A stretch of 64,000 nucleotides of DNA from contig JAZRVF010000005.1 of assembly GCA_045599005.1 (NCBI GenBank), positions 62,001 through 126,000 of the forward strand, written 5' to 3'. Of this stretch, positions 15,817-25,032 are shown piece after piece (the first letter of the stretch is position 1; each line of letters begins with the position of its first letter). Under the pieces are notes generated by a model. That model searched no databases. It saw only the letters and a list, made by a program, of their open reading frames with translations, and was not told where the DNA came from. Source of the DNA: Treponema_I sp045599005. Lineage in GTDB: Bacteria; Spirochaetota; Spirochaetia; Treponematales; Treponemataceae. The translations under genes were made by a program, and so were the position numbers.

Positions 15817-18800
15817 TCAGAAAATGAAGCGGAATGAACCGCTGTAAACACCGGGACGGACACGGAAACGTTCTTCTGTGTCTGGTCCGCATGTCGCACT
15901 TCCGATACCGCGCTGGGCAATGTCCAGGTTCAGGATGTAATAACCTGCTCCTGTGTCTGTTGCTTCAGTAGTGTCTGTAAGCTCGTTCGGGTGACGGCAT
16001 TTCCACAGGTCCATGGGCTCATGATGGAGCACACTGAACTGGAAGGGTCTGTCAGCTTCAATGCGCAGTACGGGCGCGGGGGCTGACTGTCCGAAAGATG
16101 CTTCCTCATCTGCTCTCTCTGTTTTGGGAAGAAGTTCTGCAAAGCGTACACCGAAGCGGTTTCCGTTCTCCTGTGGCACAACGTAAAGCTGTTCCATGTC
16201 AGAAAGAGGTTTTGTGTACAGTCCCAAAGGACTTCCGGCGTGTCTGTCATTGTAGGATTCGTGCTCACCGGCTCCATACCAGCGGACTGAGTCCAGATTG
16301 GCAGAAATGTGTGCTGTGAATCCGATTTTCGGAAGTTCGGGCAATGATTCATCAAGGGAATATGTGTAGGACATTTCCAGAATCTGCCGTCCGTCATCTG
16401 TCTTTGAACTTGTCCAGCGTGTCTTGAGGCTGCCGATCACATCGCTTCCAATTGCAAGGGATCCATCTGGAAGAAGCTGAACTTTGTCCAGATGCTTCTC
16501 AATCCATGCAAAGCCGGCTCTGTTGGGATCAGGGCCGCGGTAAAGCAGTGTCTTCTGTGCGTCGTTTTCTGTAGGACAGCGGAAAAGGCTTGGTTTGAGT
16601 GCTGATGAAAGCACTTCTGTCTCCAGCTGGTTCCGGAGAGCTTCTGTGCGTGCTGCCTGCAGAAGTCCGGAAGCAGGTTTTCCCTGACACTGAACAGCAG
16701 GAGCTTCCTCAAGGACAGCTTCGCTCCAGCCGGCGACTGTTCCGGCAGAAAGCATTCCGAAGTCTTCTGTGTATTCGTAATCAGCATGGAGGACCCATTC
16801 ACCGCTGATGCCTGATTCTTTGAGTGTGGCAAGTGTCTCTGTGTAGGGAATTACTACAGACACTTTTTCTGAAGGGGCTGCGGCAGGCAGAGAAACTGTA
16901 TCTGTTGCGCGGATTTCTCCGTTGCACAGAAGATACCAGCGCAGCTGCAGTGCATCCAGAGTGGTAAAATCAAGGCGGTTCTCAACTTCTGCGGTGCCTG
17001 TGGCGGCATCAGTCAGTACCAGTTCTGCGGGCTGGAACAGTTTTTTGCACTCCAGCATCGCGGGCTTAGGTTCCTGATTGGGAAGAAGGAGTCCGTTGAT
17101 ACAGAAATCCCAGTCGGTAGGACTTTCTCCGAAATCACCGCCATAACGCCAGTAAGATCTGCCGTTTTCGTCAGTGTGGGCAAGTCCCTGATCGATCCAG
17201 TCCCAGATGAATCCACCCTGAAGTCCGTGTGTTGAGCGTATCAGCCGCCAGTATTCAGCAAGGCTTCCGTTGGAGTTACCCATTGCGTGTGAATATTCAC
17301 ACATGATGAAAGGACGTGTCTCTCCGATGGAGTCCGCATTGGCAGCCCAGTCTGTAAGCAGATGGTAATCCGGGTACATGGGGCAAACAATGTCTGAAAC
17401 TTCTTTTCCGCGGGCAAAGGTTTCCAGTGAATAACCTGACTGCCGGTATTCTGCACGGGTTCCGCCTTCGTAGTGTACCGGGCGTGATCTGTCGTAAGCG
17501 TGGCACCAGGCGTACATCATTGCCTGGTTAGGTCCGCAGCCGCTTTCGTTACCCAGAGACCACATGATGATTGAGGGGTGATTCTTGTCACGGCGTACCA
17601 TGCGCTGTACGCGTGTCATGTAGGCATTGGCATACATCTCATCGCGGCATGGTCCGTCATAGTAGTAGTGGTTTTCAATGTTGGCTTCATCAATCAGGTA
17701 GATGCCGTATTTGTCGCAGAGTTCGTACCAGCGTTCGTCATCAGGGTAGTGACATGTGCGGACGGCATTGAAGTTGTGACTCTTGAGAAGGAAAATATCC
17801 CGCACCATTTCTTCTGTGGTAAGGGTCTTTCCGTAGAATTCGTTGTGTTCATGGCGGTTGGCACCCTTGATGTAAACCAGTGCATCATTGATGCGGAGCT
17901 CACGGTTGCCGGTTACAACAGAACGGAATCCGATCACTGTGGATCCGCACTGGATGAGCCGGCCCTCTTCTGAAAGAGTGACAGTAAGAACGTAACGGTT
18001 GGGATTCTCATGGGACCATACAAGAGGATTGTCCACTTTTACGGCGGTTCTGTACTGGTTCATGTTTTCCCGGTAATAGCAGGTGATTTCCGCGCTGTCT
18101 GAAGCAACAGGTTCACCAAGGGAAGGAAGTTCGTACTGAAGGGATTCCGCACCCTGAGGATTTATTACGGGGCGGATTGTCCAGGACACAGTGCGTGTGG
18201 GACGGCGCGGGAGATTCTCTGTGATTCCGACTGTAACTTTAAGTGGAATTGTTCCGGTTGTGCCGTTTTCCGAAACTTCCAGACTGGCAGGAGCCTCAAT
18301 ATCCTGGATCCATGTGTCTTCGGTTGTGTAAAGATAGACACTGCGGTGAAGACCGCCGAACCACCACTGATCCTGGTCCTCAACGAAACTTGCGTCTGAG
18401 TAACGCACACACATGATGCAGAGAGTGTGTTCAGAGACCTCGGGGTTAAGGAACTGTGTAATCTCAAACTCACTGGGGAGTCTTGTGTCTTTTGCAGCAC
18501 CGGCCATTCTGCCGTCAACCCAGATGACAGCGCAGCTTTCTGCAGAACCTATGTGCAGCACAATGCGGCGGTTCTGCCACTCGGCGGGAATGTCAAATGC
18601 AAGACGGTAAAGTCCTGTGGGGTTCTGCGCCGGAACGTGTGGAGGCACGTTTTCAAAGGGCATGATCACGTTTGTATAATGAGGATTGTCAAAGCCCTGG
18701 CGTGTCCATGTTCCGGGAACTGTGATGCCGAACCATTCACTGTCGTCAAAATCAGTGTTCTGCCAGCCTGAAACGGATTCGTCTGTCTCTACAAGATCCG

Positions 18801-18993
18801 GTCCGTCCATAAGGCGGAATTTCCAGATACCGTCCAGGCTTTTATAAAGAGAATTGCTGCTGTAATCACGCAGTTCAGGACCGGCAGCAGCGTCCTGTGC
18901 GGAGTCGATTTCTGATTGCCACGGAATGCAAGGTGAGCCCATGGGCAAGCGATTGATGCCTTGAATTTCAGGCATTTCCCAAATATGTTCCAT
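15817..18993 (-). CDS. lacZ: Beta-galactosidase, large LacZ-type GH2
   Basis: The 1058-residue enzyme has the full LacZ order: sugar-binding jelly roll (about 45-220), Ig-like domain, TIM barrel (about 330-620), a second Ig-like domain and the C-terminal beta-galactosidase small-chain domain (about 760-1055). The acid/base Glu lies in WSLGNESGCG (residue 483) and the nucleophile Glu in FIMCEYSHAMGNSNG (566). It has no signal peptide, so it acts on imported beta-galactosides. I placed the start at the ATG at 18993 (MEHIWEMPEIQG), not 19020, because a promoter with TTGAAA-18-TATTAT ends seven bases before it and the extra nine residues are unlike the family. Confidence 0.93.
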   Translation of the reverse strand: MEHIWEMPEIQGINRLPMGSPCIPWQSEIDSAQDAAAGPELRDYSSNSLYKSLDGIWKFRLMDGPDLVETDESVSGWQNTDFDDSEWFGITVPGTWTRQGFDNPHYTNVIMPFENVPPHVPAQNPTGLYRLAFDIPAEWQNRRIVLHIGSAESCAVIWVDGRMAGAAKDTRLPSEFEITQFLNPEVSEHTLCIMCVRYSDASFVEDQDQWWFGGLHRSVYLYTTEDTWIQDIEAPASLEVSENGTTGTIPLKVTVGITENLPRRPTRTVSWTIRPVINPQGAESLQYELPSLGEPVASDSAEITCYYRENMNQYRTAVKVDNPLVWSHENPNRYVLTVTLSEEGRLIQCGSTVIGFRSVVTGNRELRINDALVYIKGANRHEHNEFYGKTLTTEEMVRDIFLLKSHNFNAVRTCHYPDDERWYELCDKYGIYLIDEANIENHYYYDGPCRDEMYANAYMTRVQRMVRRDKNHPSIIMWSLGNESGCGPNQAMMYAWCHAYDRSRPVHYEGGTRAEYRQSGYSLETFARGKEVSDIVCPMYPDYHLLTDWAANADSIGETRPFIMCEYSHAMGNSNGSLAEYWRLIRSTHGLQGGFIWDWIDQGLAHTDENGRSYWRYGGDFGESPTDWDFCINGLLLPNQEPKPAMLECKKLFQPAELVLTDAATGTAEVENRLDFTTLDALQLRWYLLCNGEIRATDTVSLPAAAPSEKVSVVIPYTETLATLKESGISGEWVLHADYEYTEDFGMLSAGTVAGWSEAVLEEAPAVQCQGKPASGLLQAARTEALRNQLETEVLSSALKPSLFRCPTENDAQKTLLYRGPDPNRAGFAWIEKHLDKVQLLPDGSLAIGSDVIGSLKTRWTSSKTDDGRQILEMSYTYSLDESLPELPKIGFTAHISANLDSVRWYGAGEHESYNDRHAGSPLGLYTKPLSDMEQLYVVPQENGNRFGVRFAELLPKTERADEEASFGQSAPAPVLRIEADRPFQFSVLHHEPMDLWKCRHPNELTDTTEATDTGAGYYILNLDIAQRGIGSATCGPDTEERFRVRPGVYSGSFRFIF

Positions 18994-19000
18994 AATCATG

Positions 19001-19030
19001 ATAATACACAGTTTAACCATGAATTTTCAA
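19001..19030 (-). promoter_or_regulatory. Leaderless-type promoter of lacZ
   Basis: On the minus strand TTGAAA (19030-19025), an 18-base spacer and TATTAT (19006-19001) precede the ATG at 18993 by seven bases, with no Shine-Dalgarno sequence. Confidence 0.6.
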
Positions 19031-19064
19031 CACTGATGAACCGGTAATGACATTGATTGAGTTA

Positions 19065-19093
19065 TGGAAAAGAATGTAAAATTCCGGTATTAT
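19065..19093 (+). promoter_or_regulatory. Promoter of the ankyrin lipoprotein gene
   Basis: TGGAAA (19065-19070), a 17-base spacer and TATTAT (19088-19093) give a leader of about 45 bases, with AGAAGG six bases before the ATG at 19145. Confidence 0.5.
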
Positions 19094-19144
19094 CTTCGCC
19101 AGGTGACTCGCCGTTAACGCGGAATTCTTGAAAGAAGGTATTAT

Positions 19145-20926
19145 ATGGAAAAAAATCATTTGTCTGTTACTTTTATCATTTGCTGCATTTTTATGCTCTG
19201 TCTGACAGCCTGCAGCAAAAAAGAACCGGCTCCCGATCCTGTTGATTATACTCTGAGTTTTTATGAAGCCTGTGCATTCGGAAATGTTGAAACCGTTGAA
19301 TATCATCTTGAGAAAGGCGTAGGAGTAAACGAACTTGATGAAAACGGTTTTCCTCCATTGTATTACGCAGTTCTTGGCGGAAATCCGGGTCCTTACGGAA
19401 AAGCTCTGGACAGTGTGATTACTGCGCTGAAGAACGACAAAGACGAAGATTTGTATGCAGCTTTGGATACACTTGCAGAAGTAGAATCAAATTCTGCGGT
19501 TGTTGAGCTTCTTCTGCAGAAGGGTGCAAATATCAGTCTTATGGACCGCAGAAAGATTTCAGTTACCGCTTATGCAGCAATTTTCGGAAATTCTTCGGAA
19601 ACGTTGAAAACTCTTGTAAATGCCGGCGGGGACTTGAATTGCGAAATAACAATTCAGTATCCGTGCAGTCTGCTTTCTTTTGCATGCATGATTAATACCA
19701 ATGAAGAAGTAATTGACTACCTTTGCGTTGAAAGTGCAAAAATCGGAAATTCAAACAATTATGGAACAACGCCGATTATGTGGGCCGCCATGTACAATGC
19801 AAATCCCGGAGTAATCAACATATTGAAGAAAAACGGCGGTGACATAAACGATCCCAGTAATAAAAACGGTTATACACCGCTTATCTGGTCCGTAAGATGC
19901 AACAGAAACCCTGCAATGACTGAAAAACTGCTGCAGTTGGGTGCAGATCCTTATGCACCGGATAATGACGGACGGAGTGCTTTCCTTTGGGCGGTTGCTT
20001 CTGCAAAAAAAGATCATTTTGAGAAACTGGTTTCCGCAAAAGCTCCGGATTACCCGGTTCTGAAAGAAGCACTCGATTTTGCAGTTGACTCTGATGATCA
20101 GATGTTCGGAATGCTTGTTGACCACATGAAAGAGCGTTTTTCAGAGTTCAAAGAAGAAATCGGAGCTGATCTGCAAGGATTGGTTAATGTTGTGATCTTT
20201 ACTGACAATCTTGTGGAATTCGAAAAACTTACTTCTTTTGTATTCAATCCTGAATATTTTGATCAGCTTTCTGCATACATGGACGACAAAGATTTTGCTG
20301 CAAATCCTTATTCCTGTTCTTTATTTGTTGCTTCTTTTTATGGTGCTGGGCAGATTGCAGAAAGTCTTATGGCAAAAATTCCTGCATCAGAAACTATGGA
20401 TATTGATTACCAGGTTTCTGCAATGAACTTCTTCTTGTATTGGGGTGAAGAGGAACTTCTGGAGAAATTCCTCAAGGAACCGTTCATCAATGTGCATCAG
20501 AAAAACTCAGATGGTCGGACATTGCTTTACGAGGCCTGTGACAGCGGATATTATACAGCGGCAAAAATTCTTCTGGAACGGGGCGCTGATCCTGACACGA
20601 CTTGTGCCCATGACAAGAACCGGACTCCTCTTCTGACAGAGTGTTACAAGAATGTGCCTGACTTGGAGATTGTAAAACTGCTTCTTCAGAATGGTGCAAC
20701 TGTTTCTGTAAAAGACACGGACGGAGTTTTTCCTCTTGTTGCGGCAGTCTGGGCAAATGAGACGGATTCTGTTGTAAAGGAACTGATCAGCAACGGGGCA
20801 AACACAAAAGAAAAATACTCCGGAAAATATGTTTATGCATATTGCAATGATACAATCAGGAATTCTTACAAAGACACATACAATCTTCTGTATAGTGCCG
20901 CAAACGGATATGACTACTGGTGGTAA
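19145..20926 (+). CDS. Ankyrin-repeat lipoprotein
   Basis: This 593-residue protein begins with a signal sequence and lipobox LTAC (Cys at about residue 23), so it should be anchored to the envelope facing the periplasm or surface. The mature part is two sets of ankyrin repeats (about 35-330 and 430-580), with units such as GYTPLIWSVRCNRNPAMTEK and DGRTLLYEACDSGYYTAAKI, separated by a helical stretch. Ankyrin repeats bind other proteins; the partner is unknown. AGAAGG stands six bases before the ATG. It is four bases from the beta-propeller gene, so the two are likely made together. Confidence 0.88.
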   Translation: MEKNHLSVTFIICCIFMLCLTACSKKEPAPDPVDYTLSFYEACAFGNVETVEYHLEKGVGVNELDENGFPPLYYAVLGGNPGPYGKALDSVITALKNDKDEDLYAALDTLAEVESNSAVVELLLQKGANISLMDRRKISVTAYAAIFGNSSETLKTLVNAGGDLNCEITIQYPCSLLSFACMINTNEEVIDYLCVESAKIGNSNNYGTTPIMWAAMYNANPGVINILKKNGGDINDPSNKNGYTPLIWSVRCNRNPAMTEKLLQLGADPYAPDNDGRSAFLWAVASAKKDHFEKLVSAKAPDYPVLKEALDFAVDSDDQMFGMLVDHMKERFSEFKEEIGADLQGLVNVVIFTDNLVEFEKLTSFVFNPEYFDQLSAYMDDKDFAANPYSCSLFVASFYGAGQIAESLMAKIPASETMDIDYQVSAMNFFLYWGEEELLEKFLKEPFINVHQKNSDGRTLLYEACDSGYYTAAKILLERGADPDTTCAHDKNRTPLLTECYKNVPDLEIVKLLLQNGATVSVKDTDGVFPLVAAVWANETDSVVKELISNGANTKEKYSGKYVYAYCNDTIRNSYKDTYNLLYSAANGYDYWW

Positions 20927-20930
20927 TTCC

Positions 20931-21950
20931 ATGAAAAAGCTTTTTTTTGTTCTGATTTGTACGTTTTTTTTGACAGGACTTCTGGCGGCAGAAACTCTGA
21001 CGCTGGAAAAAGTCGGTACTTACAAAACCGGTGACCAGCCTAAGCAGGTGATTTTTTCACCGGACAACCGCTTTATGGTGCTGCCTCTGCTTGATGACAA
21101 AGGTTTCCGGGTGATCAGTACGGAAGATGCTTCGGACTCCTGGATTGTTGAGCCGCCGGACGCCGAACTTCTTGGTTTTGCAGAAGGACTTTTTGTGCCT
21201 GAGAAAAACGCTTTTTTTGTTTCTCAGATGACAACGGGCAACATTCATGAATATTCTTATCCCGGCTTTGAATTCAGGCGGACAGTTTCTACAGGCGGTG
21301 AATGGTCAAAGTTCATTGCCTGGTCTCCGGAAAAGAATCTGCTGGCGGTCTCCAACTGGCTTTCAAACGATGTAAGCCTGATTGATTATGACACGGGCGA
21401 TGTTGTGCGCTATCTTAAAACCGGTGCCGCTCCCAGAGGAATGGCGTTCCTGAAAGGCGGTGAAGAGATCATCGTGGCCTGTTACGACGGCGGGCAGGTT
21501 CAGAAGTTCAGTGTTTCTGACGGGAAGAAACTGCTTGAGTACAAACTGGACAAAGCATGCATGCGGCATCTTGTTCTTTCCGGTGATGAAAAAAAGTTCT
21601 ATGTAAGTGACATGTTCCATTTTACGGTTCATGAGATGAATACCTCGGATTTTGCCATAACCCAGACGTGGAAGGTGTACAACAATCCGAACACAATCTG
21701 CCTGCTGGATGACAGATATCTTTTTGTCTCTTCCCGCGGCCCCAATAATCCCAAGGACTACACTTTACGAAGCCCGAAAAACGGTGTGATCACTGTGTTT
21801 GATGTTACGACGGGCAGTGAAGTGCTTAAGGTTGAGGGCGGAAATCAGCCGACAGGGCTGGATGTTTCAAAAGACGGGCGCTTTCTCTGCAGTTCAAACT
21901 TTCAGGACGCGAACTGTGATCTGTATGAAATTAGGATAAGTGAAGACTGA
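20931..21950 (+). CDS. Exported beta-propeller protein, YncE-like
   Basis: The protein of 339 residues starts with a signal peptide (MKKLFFVLICTFFLTGLLAA, cleavage after LLAA) and then has repeated units of a seven-bladed propeller of the YncE/YVTN type: GDQPKQVIFSPDNRFMVLPL, KNLLAVSNWLSNDVSLIDYD, GAAPRGMAFLKGGEEIIVAC, GNQPTGLDVSKDGRFLCSSN. The ligand is unknown. I used the ATG at 20931, four bases after the ankyrin gene stop; the longer frame from 20829 lies inside that gene and lacks a signal peptide. It is probably translated together with the ankyrin lipoprotein. Confidence 0.85.
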   Translation: MKKLFFVLICTFFLTGLLAAETLTLEKVGTYKTGDQPKQVIFSPDNRFMVLPLLDDKGFRVISTEDASDSWIVEPPDAELLGFAEGLFVPEKNAFFVSQMTTGNIHEYSYPGFEFRRTVSTGGEWSKFIAWSPEKNLLAVSNWLSNDVSLIDYDTGDVVRYLKTGAAPRGMAFLKGGEEIIVACYDGGQVQKFSVSDGKKLLEYKLDKACMRHLVLSGDEKKFYVSDMFHFTVHEMNTSDFAITQTWKVYNNPNTICLLDDRYLFVSSRGPNNPKDYTLRSPKNGVITVFDVTTGSEVLKVEGGNQPTGLDVSKDGRFLCSSNFQDANCDLYEIRISED

Positions 21951-21979
21951 GTCTGCTTCTGACAGAGGGTGGCTGTGCC

Positions 21980-22067
21980 GGGGTTTGGGGCCGGCACTGG
22001 AGGCCCCAGGAGAATGGGGTGTGGCGAAGACATTCTGGCTGAGCCCAGGGGAAAGGCTTTTCCCCTC
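21980..22067 (+). repeat. GC-rich dispersed repeat, copy B
   Basis: This is the partner of the block at 690-780, in the same orientation. Both hairpins are kept: GGGGCC with GGCCCC around GGCACTGGA, and GGGGAAA with TTTCCCC. The block begins 30 bases after the beta-propeller stop and ends 20 bases before an intrinsic terminator. Confidence 0.85.
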
Positions 22068-22086
22068 AGAAAAAGATTTTTAAAAT

Positions 22087-22125
22087 AAAAAAGACCGCCA
22101 AAGGAGGAGAAAAGCGGTCTTTTTT
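22087..22125. terminator. Strong symmetrical intrinsic terminator
   Basis: AAAAAAGACCGC (22087-22098) and GCGGTCTTTTTT (22114-22125) are perfect complements over 12 bases with a 15-base loop, so it can end transcription in both directions. It closes the ankyrin/beta-propeller operon. Confidence 0.9.
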
Positions 22126-22235
22126 ATGTAATTGTTGCTGCTGATATTTTTATAATGCTACGGGAAAAAAAAGTCAATGCAAAGTCTTGCAAAGTTTGCA
22201 GTTTTTTGCGGTTAATTGCATTTATGGAGGAATAA

Positions 22236-22934
22236 ATGAAAATCGGAATTATTGGCGCAATGGATGTGGAAGTGTCGACTTTACAGCAACAGATGACAGA
22301 TGTTGTTGTTAAGAACATTGCCCATCTGAAAGTTTATGAAGGAAAACTGGAGGGCAGGTCAGTTGTCCTTGTAAAATGCGGCGTCGGAAAGGTGAACGCG
22401 GCTCTTTGCACGCAGCTTCTTATAAGTCTGTGCGGTGTTACCCACATCATCAATTCAGGTGTTGCGGGTGCTGTCGGGCCCGGGCTTGGCGTGATGGATC
22501 TTGTTGTATCAACAGATGCACTTTACCACGACATGGATGCAACCGGATTCGGATACAAGCCCTGCCAGATTCCCGGTTTTGATACAATCGCTTTTGAGGC
22601 GGATGCAGCCATGGTCTCAGCCACACTCAAAGCCTACGCTGAAGGTGTGGAGCAGGGTGCACTGAAACGCAAGGCTGTAGCAGGCCGCATCGCAAGCGGT
22701 GACGTTTTTGTTGACAACGCCCAGGTAAAAAAGCAGATTGTGGACAGATGCAATCCCATGTGCGTAGAAATGGAAGGTGCTGCAATTGCCCATACATGCT
22801 GGCTCAACAAGGTTCCTTTCGTGATCATCCGCTGCATGTCTGACAGTGCGGAAAACACTGACGAAGTTTACCTTGAGGCAGAGGCCGCCGCCCAGAGTTC
22901 CTGGGTAACGGCCCGCACTGTTGCCCTGCTTTAG
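22236..22934 (+). CDS. mtnN: 5'-methylthioadenosine/S-adenosylhomocysteine nucleosidase
   Basis: MtnN (Pfs) splits adenine from methylthioadenosine and S-adenosylhomocysteine, clearing by-products of methylation and polyamine synthesis and feeding methionine salvage. The 232-residue protein has MKIGIIGAMDVEVSTL with the catalytic Glu position (Glu12 in E. coli, here a Glu-Val-Ser after Asp-Val), GVGKVNAAL, NSGVAGAVG, a DMDATGFGY segment, the CVEMEGAAIAH motif that binds the ribose, and the catalytic Asp in CMSDSAEN. TGGAGGAATAA stands before the ATG. It ends 17 bases from the convergent glucuronidase. Confidence 0.93.
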   Translation: MKIGIIGAMDVEVSTLQQQMTDVVVKNIAHLKVYEGKLEGRSVVLVKCGVGKVNAALCTQLLISLCGVTHIINSGVAGAVGPGLGVMDLVVSTDALYHDMDATGFGYKPCQIPGFDTIAFEADAAMVSATLKAYAEGVEQGALKRKAVAGRIASGDVFVDNAQVKKQIVDRCNPMCVEMEGAAIAHTCWLNKVPFVIIRCMSDSAENTDEVYLEAEAAAQSSWVTARTVALL

Positions 22935-22951
22935 TTTTTTTTTCGGGGGGC

Positions 22952-24769
22952 TCACTCTTTTGGTGTGGTTCCCCGTTTTCTGTAGAACTCCTGCATGACA
23001 TAGAAGGCCAGTTTTCTGTGGGTTTTGTCCTCGTTGAGAAGGCCTTTTGTGTTTCGTCCTTTCTGCCAGGCGCTCATGCGGCGCGGGGTTCTGAAGTCAA
23101 AGAGAATCCACGGGCATGTTCCCTGGATGAAGGGGATTTTCTCAAAAAGTTCTGTCTGCCGGCGGTAAATGTATTCCTGACAGGTTTCTGTTCCTTTCTG
23201 ATCAATGGTTCCGTAGTGTCCGCTGAGGGCATCGGCACCGAATTCGCTGATTACAACGGGTTTCTCCGGCTGTGAGTTTGCCATGATTGTCTCAAGCTGC
23301 TCAAAGTGCGGGTTGTACCAGCCGTAGTATTCGTTCAGTCCGATAACATCAAGATACTGTTCCAGTCTGTCAGCAATCTTAAGGTGCACTGTGTCTACAA
23401 GGCATGCGGCGGAAACAAGGCGGGTCGGATCGGTTGCGTGGGCAAACATGGCGAGTCTGCTCATGAAAGAAAGCCTGTCGTCTGTGTCAGGGTTTTCGTT
23501 GCCCACTGACCAGATGATCACGCTGGCGCGGTTTTTGTCGCGGCGGATAAGTTCTGCAAGCTGGTTTTCTGCGTCTGCGTATGTGTCAGGGTTTGAGAAG
23601 GCAATGAGCCAGTACACGGGGATTTCTTCCCAGAGAAGGAGTCCGATTCTGTCAGCCAGTCTGGAAACAGTCTCGTCATGGGGATAATGTGCAAGGCGCA
23701 TGAAGTTGCAGCCCATTTCCTTTGCGAGGCGGATGTTTTCTTCTGCTTCGGCGGGAGTGACTGCTTTTCCGTTGGCCGCGCTTTCTTCGTGACAGGCAAC
23801 ACCGTTCAGATAAATCGGTCTGCCGTTAAGCACAACCTTGCCGTTTTTAACTTCAACAGTGCGGAAACCGACTGTGTCTGTAACTGTGTCAGGACCGGCT
23901 GTAACTTTTACGGTGTACAGACGGGGATTTTCCGGGCACCACAGTTCAAAATCGGCACAGCAGGGGACTTCAAGTGTGAAAAAGCCTTTTCCTTGTGACA
24001 GAGGAATGTCGGCTGAAAGACCGAGTTCCGCAATCTCCAGATGTGCATTGCCGGGGAGCGCTGAATCAGCTGTGGCCCCACAGACTTCCACGTTTCCGGA
24101 CAGGGTTCTCTCTGTGCCCCGGTTCAGGGAAATTGAGAAATCACTGATGTAGCTTTCCGGGAGACGGATCAGTTCCACACTGCGGGTGATTCCGCCGTAG
24201 TTGTACCAGTCTGTATTAATAGAAGGAAGCTGTGTTTTGCGGCGGGTATTCTCTGCCACTACGATTATTCGGTTTTCAAGCTGGAGGAAAGGTGTCGCAT
24301 CAAGATAGAAAGGTGTGGAACCTCCGCGGTGAAAGCCCGCAAACTTTCCGTTGATGAAAACACGTGCGTTGTAATAGACTGCGCCGAATTTAATCACAAC
24401 CTTTTTCTCGCCGTGGTTCACATACTGGAATCTTCTTGTGTAGACACCGGGGCCTTCAAAGAAAAGATATTCGGCTTTCTGTGTGTTCCATGTGCCGGGA
24501 ACTTTGAGAGTTTCCCAGTCATCAAAATCGTAGTCACGGGGCAGTGAAAGACCGGCTTCATTGTAATACTGCTCTTCGTACCATTTTCCGCGGAGACAGT
24601 AATCATACTGGTCTGTTGAGAAGTTCCAGTCTCCGTCAAGTTTTTCCTTGCAACGTCCTGCATCACAGATCATGTCCTGGACGGTGTAGTGGGGATCAAT
24701 AAAATTCAGCTGATAGTCATCATTGTGAATATCACTTACAAAATTCTGGATAACGCGTTTTTCTTCCAT
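22952..24769 (-). CDS. Beta-glucuronidase, GH2
   Basis: This 605-residue enzyme releases glucuronic acid from the non-reducing end of beta-glucuronides. It has a sugar-binding domain (about 20-185), an Ig-like domain and a TIM barrel (about 290-600). The acid/base Glu is residue 425 (IWSVGNENP) and the nucleophile Glu 509 (VISEFGADA). Near the C terminus GRNTKGLLNEDK contains the Asn-x-Lys motif that in beta-glucuronidases contacts the carboxylate, which separates it from beta-galactosidases. It has no signal peptide, so it acts on imported oligosaccharides. GGAG lies seven bases before the ATG. It is transcribed away from the ABC transporter/GH88 operon, which fits a shared pathway. Confidence 0.9.
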   Translation of the reverse strand: MEEKRVIQNFVSDIHNDDYQLNFIDPHYTVQDMICDAGRCKEKLDGDWNFSTDQYDYCLRGKWYEEQYYNEAGLSLPRDYDFDDWETLKVPGTWNTQKAEYLFFEGPGVYTRRFQYVNHGEKKVVIKFGAVYYNARVFINGKFAGFHRGGSTPFYLDATPFLQLENRIIVVAENTRRKTQLPSINTDWYNYGGITRSVELIRLPESYISDFSISLNRGTERTLSGNVEVCGATADSALPGNAHLEIAELGLSADIPLSQGKGFFTLEVPCCADFELWCPENPRLYTVKVTAGPDTVTDTVGFRTVEVKNGKVVLNGRPIYLNGVACHEESAANGKAVTPAEAEENIRLAKEMGCNFMRLAHYPHDETVSRLADRIGLLLWEEIPVYWLIAFSNPDTYADAENQLAELIRRDKNRASVIIWSVGNENPDTDDRLSFMSRLAMFAHATDPTRLVSAACLVDTVHLKIADRLEQYLDVIGLNEYYGWYNPHFEQLETIMANSQPEKPVVISEFGADALSGHYGTIDQKGTETCQEYIYRRQTELFEKIPFIQGTCPWILFDFRTPRRMSAWQKGRNTKGLLNEDKTHRKLAFYVMQEFYRKRGTTPKE

Positions 24770-24839
24770 AAATATACTCCAAATTCAGGAATCGGGACCG
24801 AATCTTCAATGCGGGTCTGGGCCTGAAATCCTCAATCAA

Positions 24840-24868
24840 AGGTTAGAACGGCAAAAGTTCAAAGTCAA
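24840..24868 (-). promoter_or_regulatory. Promoter of the beta-glucuronidase gene
   Basis: On the minus strand TTGACT (24868-24863), a 17-base spacer and TAACCT (24845-24840) predict a leader of about 64 bases with GGAG before the ATG. Confidence 0.55.
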
Positions 24869-24869
24869 T

Positions 24870-25032
24870 GTAAAAATTTGGTCAGTCATATTTAAAAATT
24901 TTCGTTTGAGTATTCGGATTTTTTAGATGGAACATAAAAACAAAAATTTTACATTTTTTTTATTCAAAAGTTGTATGTAAAAATCAGATTTCCACCTTTA
25001 AGATACAATCAAGGTTTATTCAAGGAGGACCT
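24870..25032 (+). promoter_or_regulatory. AT-rich control region of the uronide operon
   Basis: A TACAAT (25004-25009) is the likely -10 box for the binding-protein operon, but no good -35 box stands at 16-18 bases, which often means that an activator is needed. The region upstream is very AT-rich, with repeated GTAAAAATTT and GTAAAAATC segments (about 24870 and 24976). AAGGAGGACC at 25022-25031 is a strong ribosome site. I cannot assign an operator. Confidence 0.4.

Noticed and set aside
15817..24769. One joint operon for both GH2 enzymes
   Set aside because: They lie on the same strand but are separated by the plus-strand ankyrin, beta-propeller and mtnN genes and a strong terminator.
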